From: Desulfobulbaceae bacterium
GTDB lineage: Bacteria > Desulfobacterota > Desulfobulbia > Desulfobulbales > Desulfobulbaceae
Reading direction: 5' to 3'
DNA length: 37,572 bases
NCBI GenBank assembly: GCA_015493715.1
Contig: WGCP01000418.1
Location: 1-37,572, forward strand
The notes below the pieces were generated by a model. The model saw nothing but the letters and a program-made list of their open reading frames with translations, was not told the DNA's origin and made no database searches. The position numbers and the translations under genes were made by a program. This document shows, in pieces, positions 1 through 8,394 of this stretch; the first letter of the stretch is position 1, and each line of letters begins with the position of its first letter.

Positions 1-223
1 CAAAGGGAAAGGAGTTGAGCGTCCAGTCCCAGGGCATTTTCGCGTTACGGATACGATTGACCAGGCTTCGTTCCTGACGATAACGCAGTTCCTCTCTGAG
101 CAGGTTACAGATAATATCCTGGACAGAGCTGCCGCTCTCGGCCAGGGCAACCTGTTGATCTATAACCCCGGCCATACCTTTAAACTTCAGCTCTTCGATG
201 AGTCTGTTTATTGCATCATTCAT
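1..223 (-). CDS. istB: IstB-like ATP-binding transposition helper, N-terminal part only
   Basis: Translating the minus strand from the ATG at 223-221 gives an open frame to the window edge, about 74 codons. It begins MNDAINRLIEELKFKGMAG and later contains LLREELRYRQERSLVNRIR, the basic helical N-terminus typical of IstB. IstB is the AAA+ regulator that works with IstA in target choice and strand transfer. Its ATG overlaps the istA stop codon by four bases (ATGA), so the two are probably translationally coupled. The Walker motifs lie beyond the left edge, so whether the gene is intact cannot be judged. Too short at the edge to stand alone, but the context makes the call firm. Confidence 0.85.
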   Translation of the reverse strand, partial: MNDAINRLIEELKFKGMAGVIDQQVALAESGSSVQDIICNLLREELRYRQERSLVNRIRNAKMPWDWTLNSFPF

Positions 224-1602
224 GTCAGATCAAAAAAGTCCCCGGCAGTGTTATCAAGGATGATTTTTTCCAGCCTGGCCAGGTCGTAAAGACCATATTG
301 CAGAGCCGTACTGACTGCGGCCATGAACGGTTCGCCAGGGTAGCTACGCTGAAGATTTAACAGACGACGAAGGTTCAGGACCCCCCGGCCCCTGCTTCTT
401 TTCTTGAGGTTTTGCACATAGCAATCCAGCTCCTGATTATCACCGGTGAGTAACACCTCTTCCCTGCAGGGCCCCAGGTTGGCGTCCTTGCGGTGTAATG
501 GCGGATGATGCCCGGGCAAAGTTGATCTGCTATCCCTTTTCTCCAGTATTCGTGTATGTTCAGCCACCATGGCCTGCTTGTTGTAGATCAACACCTTGTC
601 CCAGTGTTTCTGCACTTCCAGTCTGGCGCCCACCAGGTTATGGGGCACGGAGTAACGGTTGGTTTCCAGATGGACATACCCCTGGATATCAACGACCCGG
701 TAATAGCTCTTGTAGACCGGCGGCACCACAGGAGGCAATGGGTTCAGACTGAGCTTTTCCATGATGTATGCCGCATCCGGACTCATTCCCAGCGACCGCT
801 TATGCTTTTGATTTGACACCTTGTTGCACCAGTCGATCGCCTGAGTATTGATATCCTGCCAGTCAGTGAAGGTCCGGCCGGACAGAAAATTGTTTTCAAT
901 GTAATGGAAGGGCCTCTCCACTCTGGCCTTCCTGTCGGGTTTGTTGAGCCAGTGCGGTTCAAATCGTGTCTGATACATTCGGCCGAAGTGCTCCATCTCC
1001 GGAGTAATAAGGGCATCCGGACCGACACCATCGGCAACGATCACATGGGTATTATCGATAATGCACTTGCCGGCAGTGCCGTCCATGTATTCAAAGGCCT
1101 TTGCCAGAAACACCCTGCATTCAAAACGGGTGAAGCAGGGATAATACTGGACATAAATCCTCCGACTGTAGGCAAGCACAAGGGCTGCGCACTGCGCCTT
1201 TATTTTACGTGCTCCCAGGATAATATTGTGGGGAGAGGTGTCATGCTGCATCTCTTCCCCCGGTTCAAACACATATTCACCGGCTCGCTTTTTCTTTCCG
1301 GCACCCAGGTTTTCTTTCCTGATGATCCAGGTCAGGCTCTGGTAAGGAATGTGAATATCATGGCGTGATGCCGGCTCTTCCCGGACCCGTACCGCATTAC
1401 CCCGACACTCACGCAGCAGATCCTTTATGATGGGCAGGTGCCGGTCATACTTCGATTCTTTCACCGGTGCATGCGGGTCACCCTGTTTAAGGACACCCCG
1501 AACAGTATTTCTGGATATCTTCAACATCCGGCTGATTGCGCGGATGCCTACACCCTTATGTGCCATCTCAAGAATGGTCTGCCGGTATGCCGGGGTTATC
1601 AT
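220..1602 (-). CDS. istA: IS21-family transposase IstA
   Basis: This 460-residue DDE transposase catalyses strand transfer of the element. An N-terminal helix-turn-helix (about residues 16-40, RAISRMLKISRNTVRGVL) should bind the element ends. The catalytic core shows D121 (EMQHDTSP), D183 (CIIDNTHV) and E229 (ARVERPFHY), consistent with a DDE triad. Its length fits IstA, usually around 400-510 residues. I chose the ATG at 1602 because the protein then starts MITPAYRQTI directly before the HTH; an in-frame upstream start would add 15 unconserved basic residues. The 5' end overlaps the ParB-like gene by 35 bp and the 3' end overlaps istB by 4 bp. No frameshift or missing catalytic residue is seen, so it may be active if istB and the left end are intact. 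Confidence 0.92.
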   Translation of the reverse strand: MITPAYRQTILEMAHKGVGIRAISRMLKISRNTVRGVLKQGDPHAPVKESKYDRHLPIIKDLLRECRGNAVRVREEPASRHDIHIPYQSLTWIIRKENLGAGKKKRAGEYVFEPGEEMQHDTSPHNIILGARKIKAQCAALVLAYSRRIYVQYYPCFTRFECRVFLAKAFEYMDGTAGKCIIDNTHVIVADGVGPDALITPEMEHFGRMYQTRFEPHWLNKPDRKARVERPFHYIENNFLSGRTFTDWQDINTQAIDWCNKVSNQKHKRSLGMSPDAAYIMEKLSLNPLPPVVPPVYKSYYRVVDIQGYVHLETNRYSVPHNLVGARLEVQKHWDKVLIYNKQAMVAEHTRILEKRDSRSTLPGHHPPLHRKDANLGPCREEVLLTGDNQELDCYVQNLKKRSRGRGVLNLRRLLNLQRSYPGEPFMAAVSTALQYGLYDLARLEKIILDNTAGDFFDLT

Positions 1603-2479
1603 GGTTCTTTGCCTGTTCTTTAAGTTCAATAATCGCCTTCTCTGCACTATTCAGCCAGATCCGACATCGACGACGGCACTGACTGTCCAGCATGATATCT
1701 GATCCAGTTTGCAGTCGTTTCAGGATGTGGCAGACAATGCGGATATCCTTGAACCACTTTCCTTCAGGACCATCATTGAGCTGTTTTCCCTGTTTCTGGT
1801 GTTCCTGCTCTTTGACGGTTCTAATGAACAACCGGGGCTCAGCAATAATTCGGTCACGGACGGTTCTCACCGATTTCCTGTAATGGTCGTAAAGACAGAC
1901 GAGTTCCCTTGTGGAAAGAGGATCGGCAACAATCTTTCTGGTCAGATCAAGACAATCCTGCTCGTTGGCGCGCGACAACGGCACCAGCACACGGCTTGCC
2001 GCCCAGCTGGATACCGAGCCCTTCATAACCGCTCCCATGACCTTCTCCGGCAGTGATTCAACAAGATCCAGTCTGCGCTTGACCCAGCCTTTATCTTTTC
2101 CCAGCCGCCTGGCTATTTCGGAGAAAGAATAGTTGAAACGATGGTGCAGCTCCTGAATCAGGCCCGCCTGTTCAATGGCTTCCATCTGCCGGTCATCGTT
2201 TGTTACCAACAGATTGATCAGTGAATCAGGTTCCCCCTCCACCAGCTGAACCTTGAGGCAGTCACGACCACAGGCCTTTAATGCTTCTTACCTGAGATAC
2301 CCATCGATCAGGACAAATCTGTCTTTCTCACTGGTCACCAGAGCCGGGACTATCTGTCCGTAGGTATTGATCGAGTTCTGCATCCGGTGTAACGCCTTTT
2401 GGTCCTGTATTCTGGTGTGGCTGTAGCGCAGAACCAGGAGATGAAAATCAACTTCTCTGATCAGGTTTTCGGTATTCAT
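1568..2479 (-). pseudogene. ParB-like DNA-binding gene of the IS element, interrupted by an in-frame TAA
   Basis: Two open segments in the same frame (2479-2288 and 2287-1568) are separated only by TAA at 2290-2288. The first 63 codons form a ParB N-terminal (Spo0J/ParB nuclease-like) domain ending in VLIDGYLR. The continuation EALKACGRD is the expected rest of that domain. It is followed by a helix-turn-helix (FSEIARRLGKDKGWVKRRL) and a basic C-terminal region. Together the span is about 303 codons, a normal ParB-like length. The start ATG at 2479 has an upstream AAGGGG. A downstream GTG at 2242 could restart translation of the HTH part. Because one base change would restore the frame, this could be a recent nonsense mutation, a sequencing error or a split gene. 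Its likely role is a DNA-binding accessory or regulator of the element, which is inferred from position only. Confidence 0.75.
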
Positions 2480-2533
2480 GGCCCCTTTTTACCAGGAAGC
2501 CAGATGAAAAAACATCTAGTCCTATCTTTGCAA

Positions 2534-2998
2534 TCAATCACAAAAACAACAATATCCACTGGAAATAGCTGTGATTTCAACAATACACTCGTCCGTCTTT
2601 ACAACCTTGCCTGCATGTATTGGGATAATTTTGTATCTACCTGTTAATTCATTTTTTCTTAAATCTGACTCGTCCGTCTTTGCAATTTTGCTTACTGATG
2701 GGTTTTGCCGTCGTTTTCGGTTCCTGCGCCTTTGCTGCTGACGATTCTTCCGGGTGTATTCCGGGTGACGGGCACGATATTCTTTCCAGTAATTAGGATT
2801 CTTCTCCTTCCATCTCTTCTGCGCCTGCTCCCTGGCCTCTTTATAGTCCGGATCCGAGGCAAGTTTTTTCCTGTTCCATTCCCTTTTCCTGGCCTGCTGG
2901 CATTCTCTCCTGGAACAGTACTCCTGGCCGGGCACCTGCCTGCATGGAACAAAGAGCACTCCACAGTCTTTGTTCCGGCACCGTTTATGCTTACACAT
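2534..2998 (-). CDS. Cys-rich, strongly basic small protein of the IS element (putative zinc-binding DNA-binding protein)
   Basis: This 154-residue protein starts MCKHKRCRNKDCGVLFVPCR and carries seven or more Cys/His residues in the first 35 positions (C2, H4, C6, C11, C18, C27, C32), which suggests a treble-clef or zinc-ribbon fold. The middle, about residues 36-105, is extremely rich in Lys, Arg, Gln and Trp and looks nucleic-acid binding; the C-terminal third is unremarkable. The ATG at 2998 is chosen because AAGGAGA lies six bases upstream; in-frame GTG (3001) and TTG (3004) starts are possible. It is first in the element's apparent operon, 54 bp before the ParB-like gene. I do not recognise a named family, and a function in transposition control is inference from context. 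Confidence 0.75.
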   Translation of the reverse strand: MCKHKRCRNKDCGVLFVPCRQVPGQEYCSRRECQQARKREWNRKKLASDPDYKEAREQAQKRWKEKNPNYWKEYRARHPEYTRKNRQQQRRRNRKRRQNPSVSKIAKTDESDLRKNELTGRYKIIPIHAGKVVKTDECIVEITAISSGYCCFCD

Positions 2999-3004
2999 CA
3001 CCAA

Positions 3005-3032
3005 TCTCCTTGAATTGTGAACAACTCAAGGA
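3005..3032 (-). promoter_or_regulatory. Hairpin sequestering the ribosome binding site of the first IS gene
   Basis: On the minus-strand RNA the segment folds as UCCUUGAGUUGU facing ACAAUUCAAGGA. That is twelve consecutive pairs including one G-U wobble; opening the last pair leaves a UUCA tetraloop. The 3' arm contains most of the AAGGAGA Shine-Dalgarno that serves the ATG at 2998. Read as DNA, the same site is a 26-bp near-perfect palindrome and could instead be a repressor operator. Either use would damp expression of the element's first gene, in particular from transcripts reading in from outside. Confidence 0.6.
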
Positions 3033-3162
3033 ATATTGCGATATCAAACAGTTATGGAAAAACAGTATTGAGAAAAAATGGGAGAAAAAAACTTCAGAGA
3101 TTTTTCAAGAGAAAAACCGAGGTGCTGACAGGAAGGGGTGGGTCAATTCTGATTAGCGTTGA

Positions 3163-3336
3163 AGCGTAAGCGATGAATGGCACCAGTCGTTCGTTCCCGG
3201 CCGCACACCGGATATCCTGGATATTGCCGCCGATACCTTTGGTGCAGCCAGCATGGTTTTGTTATGGTTTCGGTGTCCCTGGTGCACAAAGAACCGTGCC
3301 GAAGCAGCCGGAAACAGGATGAATCTTCTCTCTTAA
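3163..3336 (+). pseudogene. 3' fragment of a VanZ-like gene, truncated by the IS insertion
   Basis: Frame +1 from 3163 encodes SVSDEWHQSFVPGRTPDIL and continues DIAADTFGAASMVLLWF before a TAA at 3334-3336, 57 codons in all. The motif [S]DE-HQ-FVPGR followed by a D-(I/L)-x-D-x-x-(A/G)-N/D-T-x-G-A helix is the C-terminal signature of VanZ-family small membrane proteins. The upstream half, with its transmembrane helices, is absent because the IS21-like element lies immediately 5'. The preceding in-frame codon is TGA (3160-3162), inside the element. The missing 5' part should lie beyond the left end of the element, outside this window. The fragment ends 30 bp before the convergent end of hemB. 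Confidence 0.75.
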
Positions 3337-3365
3337 ACGATTTTGGTTGTAAAACTCCTTTCGTA

Positions 3366-4349
3366 TTATTCCCTTTGTTCACGTAACAGTTTTGCCATAT
3401 CCTTGGCAAAATAAGTAATAATAATATCCGCGCCCGCCCGGCGGATGGAGAGCAGTGTTTCCGCCATCACCCGTTCACCATCAATCCATCCCTTTTCGGC
3501 CGCAGCCTTGATCATGGCATATTCACCGCTGACATGATAGGCGGCTATCGGTAGATCAAATTCATCCCGTAGCCTGCTGATTATATCAAGGTAGGCAACA
3601 GCCGGTTTGACCATGAGAATATCGGCTCCCTCTTCAACGTCAAGGGTCGCCTCCCGTAGAGCTTCACGGCTGTTGGCCGGGTCCATCTGATAGCTGCGGC
3701 GGTCACCGAACTGGGGCGCACAGTCGGCAGCGTCCCGGAACGGGCCGTAAAAGGCGGATGCATATTTAACGGCATAGGACATGATCGGCACCATATGGAA
3801 TCCATTTTCATCCAGGGCTGAGCGGATTTCACTGATCCTGCCGTCCATCATGTCCGAGGGCGCTACCATATCGGCACCGGCCCGGGCATGGGACAAGGCG
3901 GTTTTGGCAAGCAGCTCAAGGGTGGCGTCATTGTCTACCTCATGGCCGATCAGGCATCCGCAATGGCCGTGGTCCGTATATTCACAGAGACAGACATCTG
4001 TAATAACATTCATCTCCGGAACCGTATTTTTCAACTCTTTGATGGCCTGCTGGACGATACCGTTGTTGGCATAGGCCCCGGATCCGATGCCGTCCTTTTT
4101 TTCAGGCAGGCCAAAGAGGATCACGGAGTTGATACCGACTTTCATGCAGGAAGCGGCCTCTTGTTTCAGCTGGTCCACGGAAATACGGTCCACTCCGGGC
4201 ATGGACGGGACCGGCTCTCTTTTTCCCTTACCGGGGATGATAAACAGGGGATATATCATCTGCGAAGCAGACAGCCTGGTTTCGCGGATCATTGCTCGCA
4301 GTGTGGTATTTCGTCGCATGCGGCGTGGTCTGTATTCGGGGAAAATCAT
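3366..4349 (-). CDS. hemB: Delta-aminolevulinic acid dehydratase (porphobilinogen synthase)
   Basis: This 327-residue cytosolic enzyme condenses two 5-aminolevulinate molecules to porphobilinogen, the committed pyrrole of heme, siroheme and corrinoid synthesis. The Zn-type metal site is visible as C120, C122 and C130 in [14 protein letters not shown]. The two active-site lysines are K195 ([16 protein letters not shown]) and K248 (ILMVKPA), the latter forming the Schiff base. The length matches the bacterial family, about 320-340 residues. The ATG at 4349 has an excellent AGGAGG six bases upstream. The gene is last in the minus-strand run after ntrX, but a 219-bp gap separates them, so it may have its own promoter. 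Tetrapyrrole supply fits a cytochrome- and siroheme-rich anaerobe. Confidence 0.97.
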   Translation of the reverse strand: MIFPEYRPRRMRRNTTLRAMIRETRLSASQMIYPLFIIPGKGKREPVPSMPGVDRISVDQLKQEAASCMKVGINSVILFGLPEKKDGIGSGAYANNGIVQQAIKELKNTVPEMNVITDVCLCEYTDHGHCGCLIGHEVDNDATLELLAKTALSHARAGADMVAPSDMMDGRISEIRSALDENGFHMVPIMSYAVKYASAFYGPFRDAADCAPQFGDRRSYQMDPANSREALREATLDVEEGADILMVKPAVAYLDIISRLRDEFDLPIAAYHVSGEYAMIKAAAEKGWIDGERVMAETLLSIRRAGADIIITYFAKDMAKLLREQRE

Positions 4350-4568
4350 CTGCTTCCTCCTGGGAAGTTTTTTGGATGAATCAGCATGGCTGGACCAAAT
4401 TTTAACGTCTCAGCCACAACAGATAAGCGTAGACTTCGAACGATGACGATAGCCCGGATCGGCATTATTTCGTGGGCGATTTTCGGATTGAAAATGTTTC
4501 TTCATGAAAAAGTGTTCGGGATGGAAAAGGCATGTGCCGGGGAACACCGGCCTGATCGCCTGCTCCAC
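4350..4568. other. Intergenic gap between ntrX and hemB; likely holds the hemB promoter
   Basis: No convincing gene is present. A short GCCGG/CCGGC hairpin with a 6-nt loop lies near 4537-4552 but has no adjacent T-tract on the minus strand, so it is a poor terminator candidate. The hemB ribosome binding site (AGGAGG) is at the hemB end. I could not pick a clear sigma-70 promoter. Confidence 0.4.
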
Positions 4569-6035
4569 CTATTCTTTTTTTGTGCTTTCAATCTCTATGG
4601 CCAGGGCTTTGACTTTTTTATGGAGGTGGCTTCGTTCCATACCGATTTGCTGGGCGGTTTTTGAAATATTGCCCTTGTTTTCAATAAGTCTTGCTTTGAG
4701 ATAATCATGCTCAAAACGTTTTCTTGCCTCTTTGAACGGAAGTCCCAGGTAATCGGTGTTGATTTCGGGCATTAGTCGTGTCTGATCAACTGCTCCGCTG
4801 AGAAGCATTTGCACGTCCTGAGGTCGAATAATCTGTTCCGGGCTCATGATGAGTAAGCGTTCCACCATGTTTTTCAGTTCCCGGATGTTGCCCGGCCAGT
4901 CATGTTGCATGAGAAGACTGATAGTCTCTTGAGAGAATTTCTTCTTTCCCAGACCCTTTTTTTGAAATTGGTTTTGAAATTTTTTGATCAGTTCGGGAAT
5001 GTCTTCCCGGCGCTCCGCCAGGTCGGGAACCAGTATGGGAACAACATTAAGGCGATAGAAAAGATCCGGGCGGAAATTTCCGGCATTGATCTCGTCATTA
5101 AGGTTTTTATTGGTTGCCGCCAGGATCCGAACATCGACATGGATGGTCTTCGATCCGCCTACCCGTTCAAACCGTTGTTCCTGGAGAATGCGCAAAACTT
5201 TGGCCTGGCTCTTCAGACTCATGTCACCGATTTCATCGAGGAACAGAGTGCCGCCGTCGGCCTGATCAAATTTTCCCTGTCGTTTTTCAGTGGCGCCGGT
5301 AAAGGAACCTTTTTCATGGCCGAAGAGTTCGGATTCAATGAGTTCGTCGGGAATTGCCGCACAGTTAACCTCAACGAGTGGATGTTTGCAGCGCGATGAT
5401 AATCGGTGGATAGTTTGTGCGACCAGTTCCTTGCCGGTGCCGTGTCCGCCTAAAATGAGAACCGAGGCATCAGTAGGGGCGACCATTTCTATTTGCTGTT
5501 TGAGCCTGAGTACGGCGGGGCATGAGCCGGTAATGTCTTTTTGCTCCGGACCTGCCGCTCGGAGCAGCTTGTTTTCTTTTTCAAGATACGCCAGGCGCAG
5601 ACCGTTTGATATGGAGAGGATAACATTATCATAGGAAAGCGGCTTTTCAATAAAATCAAAGGCCCCATCCCGGGTTGCCTGAACAGCCGTTTCAATGGTA
5701 GCATGACCGGAGATCATAATGACCACCGGATCATATCGTTTTTTGATGATTTTTAAGGCCTCAAGACCATCCATCCCAGGCATCCAGATATCAAGGAGAA
5801 CAAGGGGGATTGAATTGCCGGCAAGCAGGGAGATGCCTTCTTCTGCAGAGGCTGCCGTCAGTGACTGGAAACCTTCATCGGCAAGAATACCGGACAATGC
5901 CTCCCGGATAGGGGCTTCATCATCAATGATAAGGATGGTTTCGTCAGGCATGGTTTTCGCGTGGCCGGCTGTGTGCGAGGGGATGGTTTTTAACAATTCA
6001 TGGATCAGGGATGGATTATCTGATATCCCCTCCAT
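4569..6035 (-). CDS. ntrX: NtrX-like sigma-54-dependent response regulator
   Basis: The 488-residue transcription activator has three domains. A receiver (about residues 31-145) carries the acidic pair IIDDE and the phosphoacceptor aspartate in LVLLDIWMPGMDG. The AAA+ sigma-54 activation domain has Walker A GGHGTGKE, the sigma-54 contact loop GSFTGA, Walker B GGTLFLDEIGD and the arginine finger region FRPDLFYRL. A Fis-type HTH sits at the C-terminus (ISKTAQQIGMERSHLHKKVK). GSFTGA in place of GAFTGA is common in NtrX. The gene lies 18 bp downstream of ntrY, its cognate kinase. Two starts are possible. ATG 6035 (used here) follows the ntrY stop closely but adds 28 residues before the receiver; ATG 5951 gives the usual NtrX N-terminus MPDETILIIDDE but lacks a clear Shine-Dalgarno. 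The target promoters are unknown. Confidence 0.9.
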   Translation of the reverse strand: MEGISDNPSLIHELLKTIPSHTAGHAKTMPDETILIIDDEAPIREALSGILADEGFQSLTAASAEEGISLLAGNSIPLVLLDIWMPGMDGLEALKIIKKRYDPVVIMISGHATIETAVQATRDGAFDFIEKPLSYDNVILSISNGLRLAYLEKENKLLRAAGPEQKDITGSCPAVLRLKQQIEMVAPTDASVLILGGHGTGKELVAQTIHRLSSRCKHPLVEVNCAAIPDELIESELFGHEKGSFTGATEKRQGKFDQADGGTLFLDEIGDMSLKSQAKVLRILQEQRFERVGGSKTIHVDVRILAATNKNLNDEINAGNFRPDLFYRLNVVPILVPDLAERREDIPELIKKFQNQFQKKGLGKKKFSQETISLLMQHDWPGNIRELKNMVERLLIMSPEQIIRPQDVQMLLSGAVDQTRLMPEINTDYLGLPFKEARKRFEHDYLKARLIENKGNISKTAQQIGMERSHLHKKVKALAIEIESTKKE

Positions 6036-6053
6036 TCTACCTAGCCGATAATA

Positions 6054-8270
6054 TCAGGAATTCAGAGGGAGCTCAACCGTAAAGATAGAACCCGAAGGCA
6101 CATTGTCACGCACGAGAATCGTGCCGTTATGTTCGGCAATAATGGTATGAGTAATAGCAAGGCCCAGGCCGGTGCCTGATTTCCGGGTTGAAAAATAGGG
6201 TTCAAAAAGCCGGGTTTTTACGTGTTCGGTGATGCCGGGCCCGGTGTCGGCAACGGACATAATGACGCAGTCCTGTCGGCGGCCAAGAGTGATATGAATG
6301 TCACCACCTTCAGGCAGTACGCCGACCGCATTGTCGAGCAGGTTGATCAGCACCCGTTTGATCTGGACCGGATCAAAGGAAAAAGGTGGAATATTCGCAT
6401 CAATATCAGTGGAAAATTCGATATGTTTATGTCCTTCCCGATAGAGAATCAGGGTATCTCTGACAATGGCCGTAAGATCGCTCTTTTTCTTTCTGACCCT
6501 CGGCATACGGGCAAAATCGGAAAATTCACTTACCAACCGTTTAATCTCATCAACCTGGGTAATAATCGTGGCCGTGCACTGGTCAAATATGGCCTTGTTG
6601 TCGGGTATGGAGTTCAGATAACGCTTGCGAAGTCTCTGTGCTGATAACTGGATTGGAGTGAGCGGATTTTTGATCTCATGGGCGATACGACGAGCCACTT
6701 CCTGCCAGGCGGCAAGCCGCTGCGCTTTTTCCAGATTGGTCAGGTTGTCAAAAACGATGACATAGCCGATGGATGCGCCTTCGTCGTCAAACATTCGTGT
6801 CACATTGACCAGCAGGGACAGGGTTTCGCCGGGGCGAATCGTCAGGCGCATATGGCGTTCAATGGAATGCTTTCTTGATTCGTGCAGTTCCCGAAGAAAA
6901 TCTTCAAGAACCATAACATGGGAACGGGCAAGAATTTCGTGGAAGTCCTTGCCAAGGAAATCATCCGGGTTGATTCCCAACAACTGTTCGGCAAATGCGT
7001 TGACGGTGGTGATAATATATTTTTCATTGATGGCGATAACACCGGCGGCAACATTTTTCAGGATGGTTTCCAGGTACTGGCGACGCTGCTCAGAGATGGA
7101 GGTGCTTTGCTGCAGAGCCTCGTGCGCCTGAGCCAGTTCCCTGTTGCCGGCAAGGAGGTCGGCCGTCATTTTGTTAAATGAGTCAACCAGCAGACCCATT
7201 TCGTCATCGGATTCTTTTTCCAGAGTGAAATCAAGGTCACCGTCGGCCACCCTGCGTGTTGCCAGAGCGAGTTTGTTGATTGGACCGGTCAGGGTCCGGG
7301 CGATATAAAAGCCGAACCAAATGGCGCCGAAAAGAATCAACAAAGTAATGATCAGCAACATGATAATCAGGCTGAGCTTGATAGGTGCCTTCAGCATGAC
7401 CAGTTGTTGATAATCGGTTATTCCCTGAGAAACGGTATGCATCAAGATAATTTTTTTGGAGGGAATAAGCAGAGTAGTGACCAGAAAGAAGAGGGCGTGG
7501 TCAGGGGTGGAGAGGTGCAGGGGAACAATGGCTTGTACAAGTTCGCCCAACGTGGTGGCAACGGTGACGATTTTGGCTTTGTTTTCTTCCTGGGCCAGCC
7601 GAACCGCCTCGGTCGGTGTTGCAGGCAGAACAATGGAGAGCAGGCGTGGTCCTCGAACTTCCAACTGTTTGCGTCGATTACCATCAAGCAGGGCCAGACC
7701 GTCGGGTGCACCCGGTGGTGCAATGGCAAGTGTGCGCTCAAAGAGTTGCTTCAGGGCATTGATGTCATCAGTCTGAACCTGACCATTTTCCATGAGGAGC
7801 GCAACCTGACGCCCCATATTTTCCGCTCGTTTTTCCGTGTCCTGATAGAGTGACTGGGCAAGTTTAAGTGAGGCCTGCAGGGAATCTTCAACATTTGAAT
7901 TAAACCAGTAATCCATTGATGTAGAGAGGAAACGCAGTGCAACAAAAAAGAGAATAATCGTGGGAACAAGAGACAGGGAAATAAAAGAAATAACCAGCTT
8001 GGTCCGTAGCTTTGAGCCTAATATTTTCTGTTTGCGCTCGAATATGAGCTCCACCAGATTGCGCAGCACCAGGTAGAGCATAAGCAACAGCAGCAGGCCG
8101 TTGATATTGATCAGGGCGAAGATAAGAACCGTGCTGGAAATGGGGAGTGCGTTTTCCCCTTTGAGTAAACCGGTCTGCAGGTAACCGAGCAGCGGAATAA
8201 GCAGGGCGCAGAATAGAATAACATAGCGGATCAACCGTTGTTTTTTCTTTTTCTGTTCCGCCGTCAGCAT
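6054..8270 (-). CDS. ntrY: NtrY-like membrane sensor histidine kinase
   Basis: This 738-residue inner-membrane kinase phosphorylates NtrX. Hydrophobic segments at about 13-32, 48-70 and 93-115 precede a roughly 180-residue extracytoplasmic sensing region. A further membrane segment lies near 298-324. A HAMP linker (about 325-380), a PAS domain (about 398-510) and the kinase core follow. The phosphorylated H531 is in ARRIAHEIKNPLTPIQLSAQ, the N box is NLLDNAV, and the G boxes are DTGPG and GTGLGLAI. The architecture and length match NtrY, which differs from soluble NtrB. It is preceded by a DUF4390 gene 124 bp upstream and followed by ntrX, a conserved trio in Desulfobacterota. The signal is unknown; in proteobacteria NtrYX has been tied to nitrogen, redox and envelope control. 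Confidence 0.93.
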   Translation of the reverse strand: MLTAEQKKKKQRLIRYVILFCALLIPLLGYLQTGLLKGENALPISSTVLIFALININGLLLLLMLYLVLRNLVELIFERKQKILGSKLRTKLVISFISLSLVPTIILFFVALRFLSTSMDYWFNSNVEDSLQASLKLAQSLYQDTEKRAENMGRQVALLMENGQVQTDDINALKQLFERTLAIAPPGAPDGLALLDGNRRKQLEVRGPRLLSIVLPATPTEAVRLAQEENKAKIVTVATTLGELVQAIVPLHLSTPDHALFFLVTTLLIPSKKIILMHTVSQGITDYQQLVMLKAPIKLSLIIMLLIITLLILFGAIWFGFYIARTLTGPINKLALATRRVADGDLDFTLEKESDDEMGLLVDSFNKMTADLLAGNRELAQAHEALQQSTSISEQRRQYLETILKNVAAGVIAINEKYIITTVNAFAEQLLGINPDDFLGKDFHEILARSHVMVLEDFLRELHESRKHSIERHMRLTIRPGETLSLLVNVTRMFDDEGASIGYVIVFDNLTNLEKAQRLAAWQEVARRIAHEIKNPLTPIQLSAQRLRKRYLNSIPDNKAIFDQCTATIITQVDEIKRLVSEFSDFARMPRVRKKKSDLTAIVRDTLILYREGHKHIEFSTDIDANIPPFSFDPVQIKRVLINLLDNAVGVLPEGGDIHITLGRRQDCVIMSVADTGPGITEHVKTRLFEPYFSTRKSGTGLGLAITHTIIAEHNGTILVRDNVPSGSIFTVELPLNS

Positions 8271-8394
8271 CTGGTATATACGAAAAAGTGTTTGTCAGTG
8301 GGAAAAGTTTATATGAAAATCTCTAAGCGGGGAATTTTCATAACTTCGTAGCGGTGTCATCGTTGTGACCGGCAACCTGGTCCAGTAATGCCGT

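Larger units (their letters stand above)
1..3162 (-). mobile_element. IS21-family insertion element with ParB-like and Cys-rich passenger genes (left end outside window)
   Basis: Four minus-strand genes read in order: a Cys-rich basic protein (2998-2534), a ParB-like gene (2479-1568), istA (1602-220) and istB (from 223, cut by the window edge). The overlapping istA/istB pair defines the IS21 family. The right boundary is set near 3162 because the plus-strand vanZ-like reading frame becomes open and recognisable directly after the TGA at 3160-3162. Read on the minus strand, the end begins approximately TCAACGCTAATCAGAATTGA, which resembles IS21-type termini as I remember them. The exact terminus and any target duplication cannot be fixed because the left end is not in the window. 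Confidence 0.8.

Noticed and set aside
3143-3409. 88-codon minus-strand ORF crossing the element end
   Set aside because: It overlaps the element terminus, the vanZ remnant on the other strand and the end of hemB, and shows no family features.
4537-4552. GCCGG/CCGGC hairpin as terminator of ntrX
   Set aside because: The stem is only five base pairs and is not followed by a T-tract on the minus strand.
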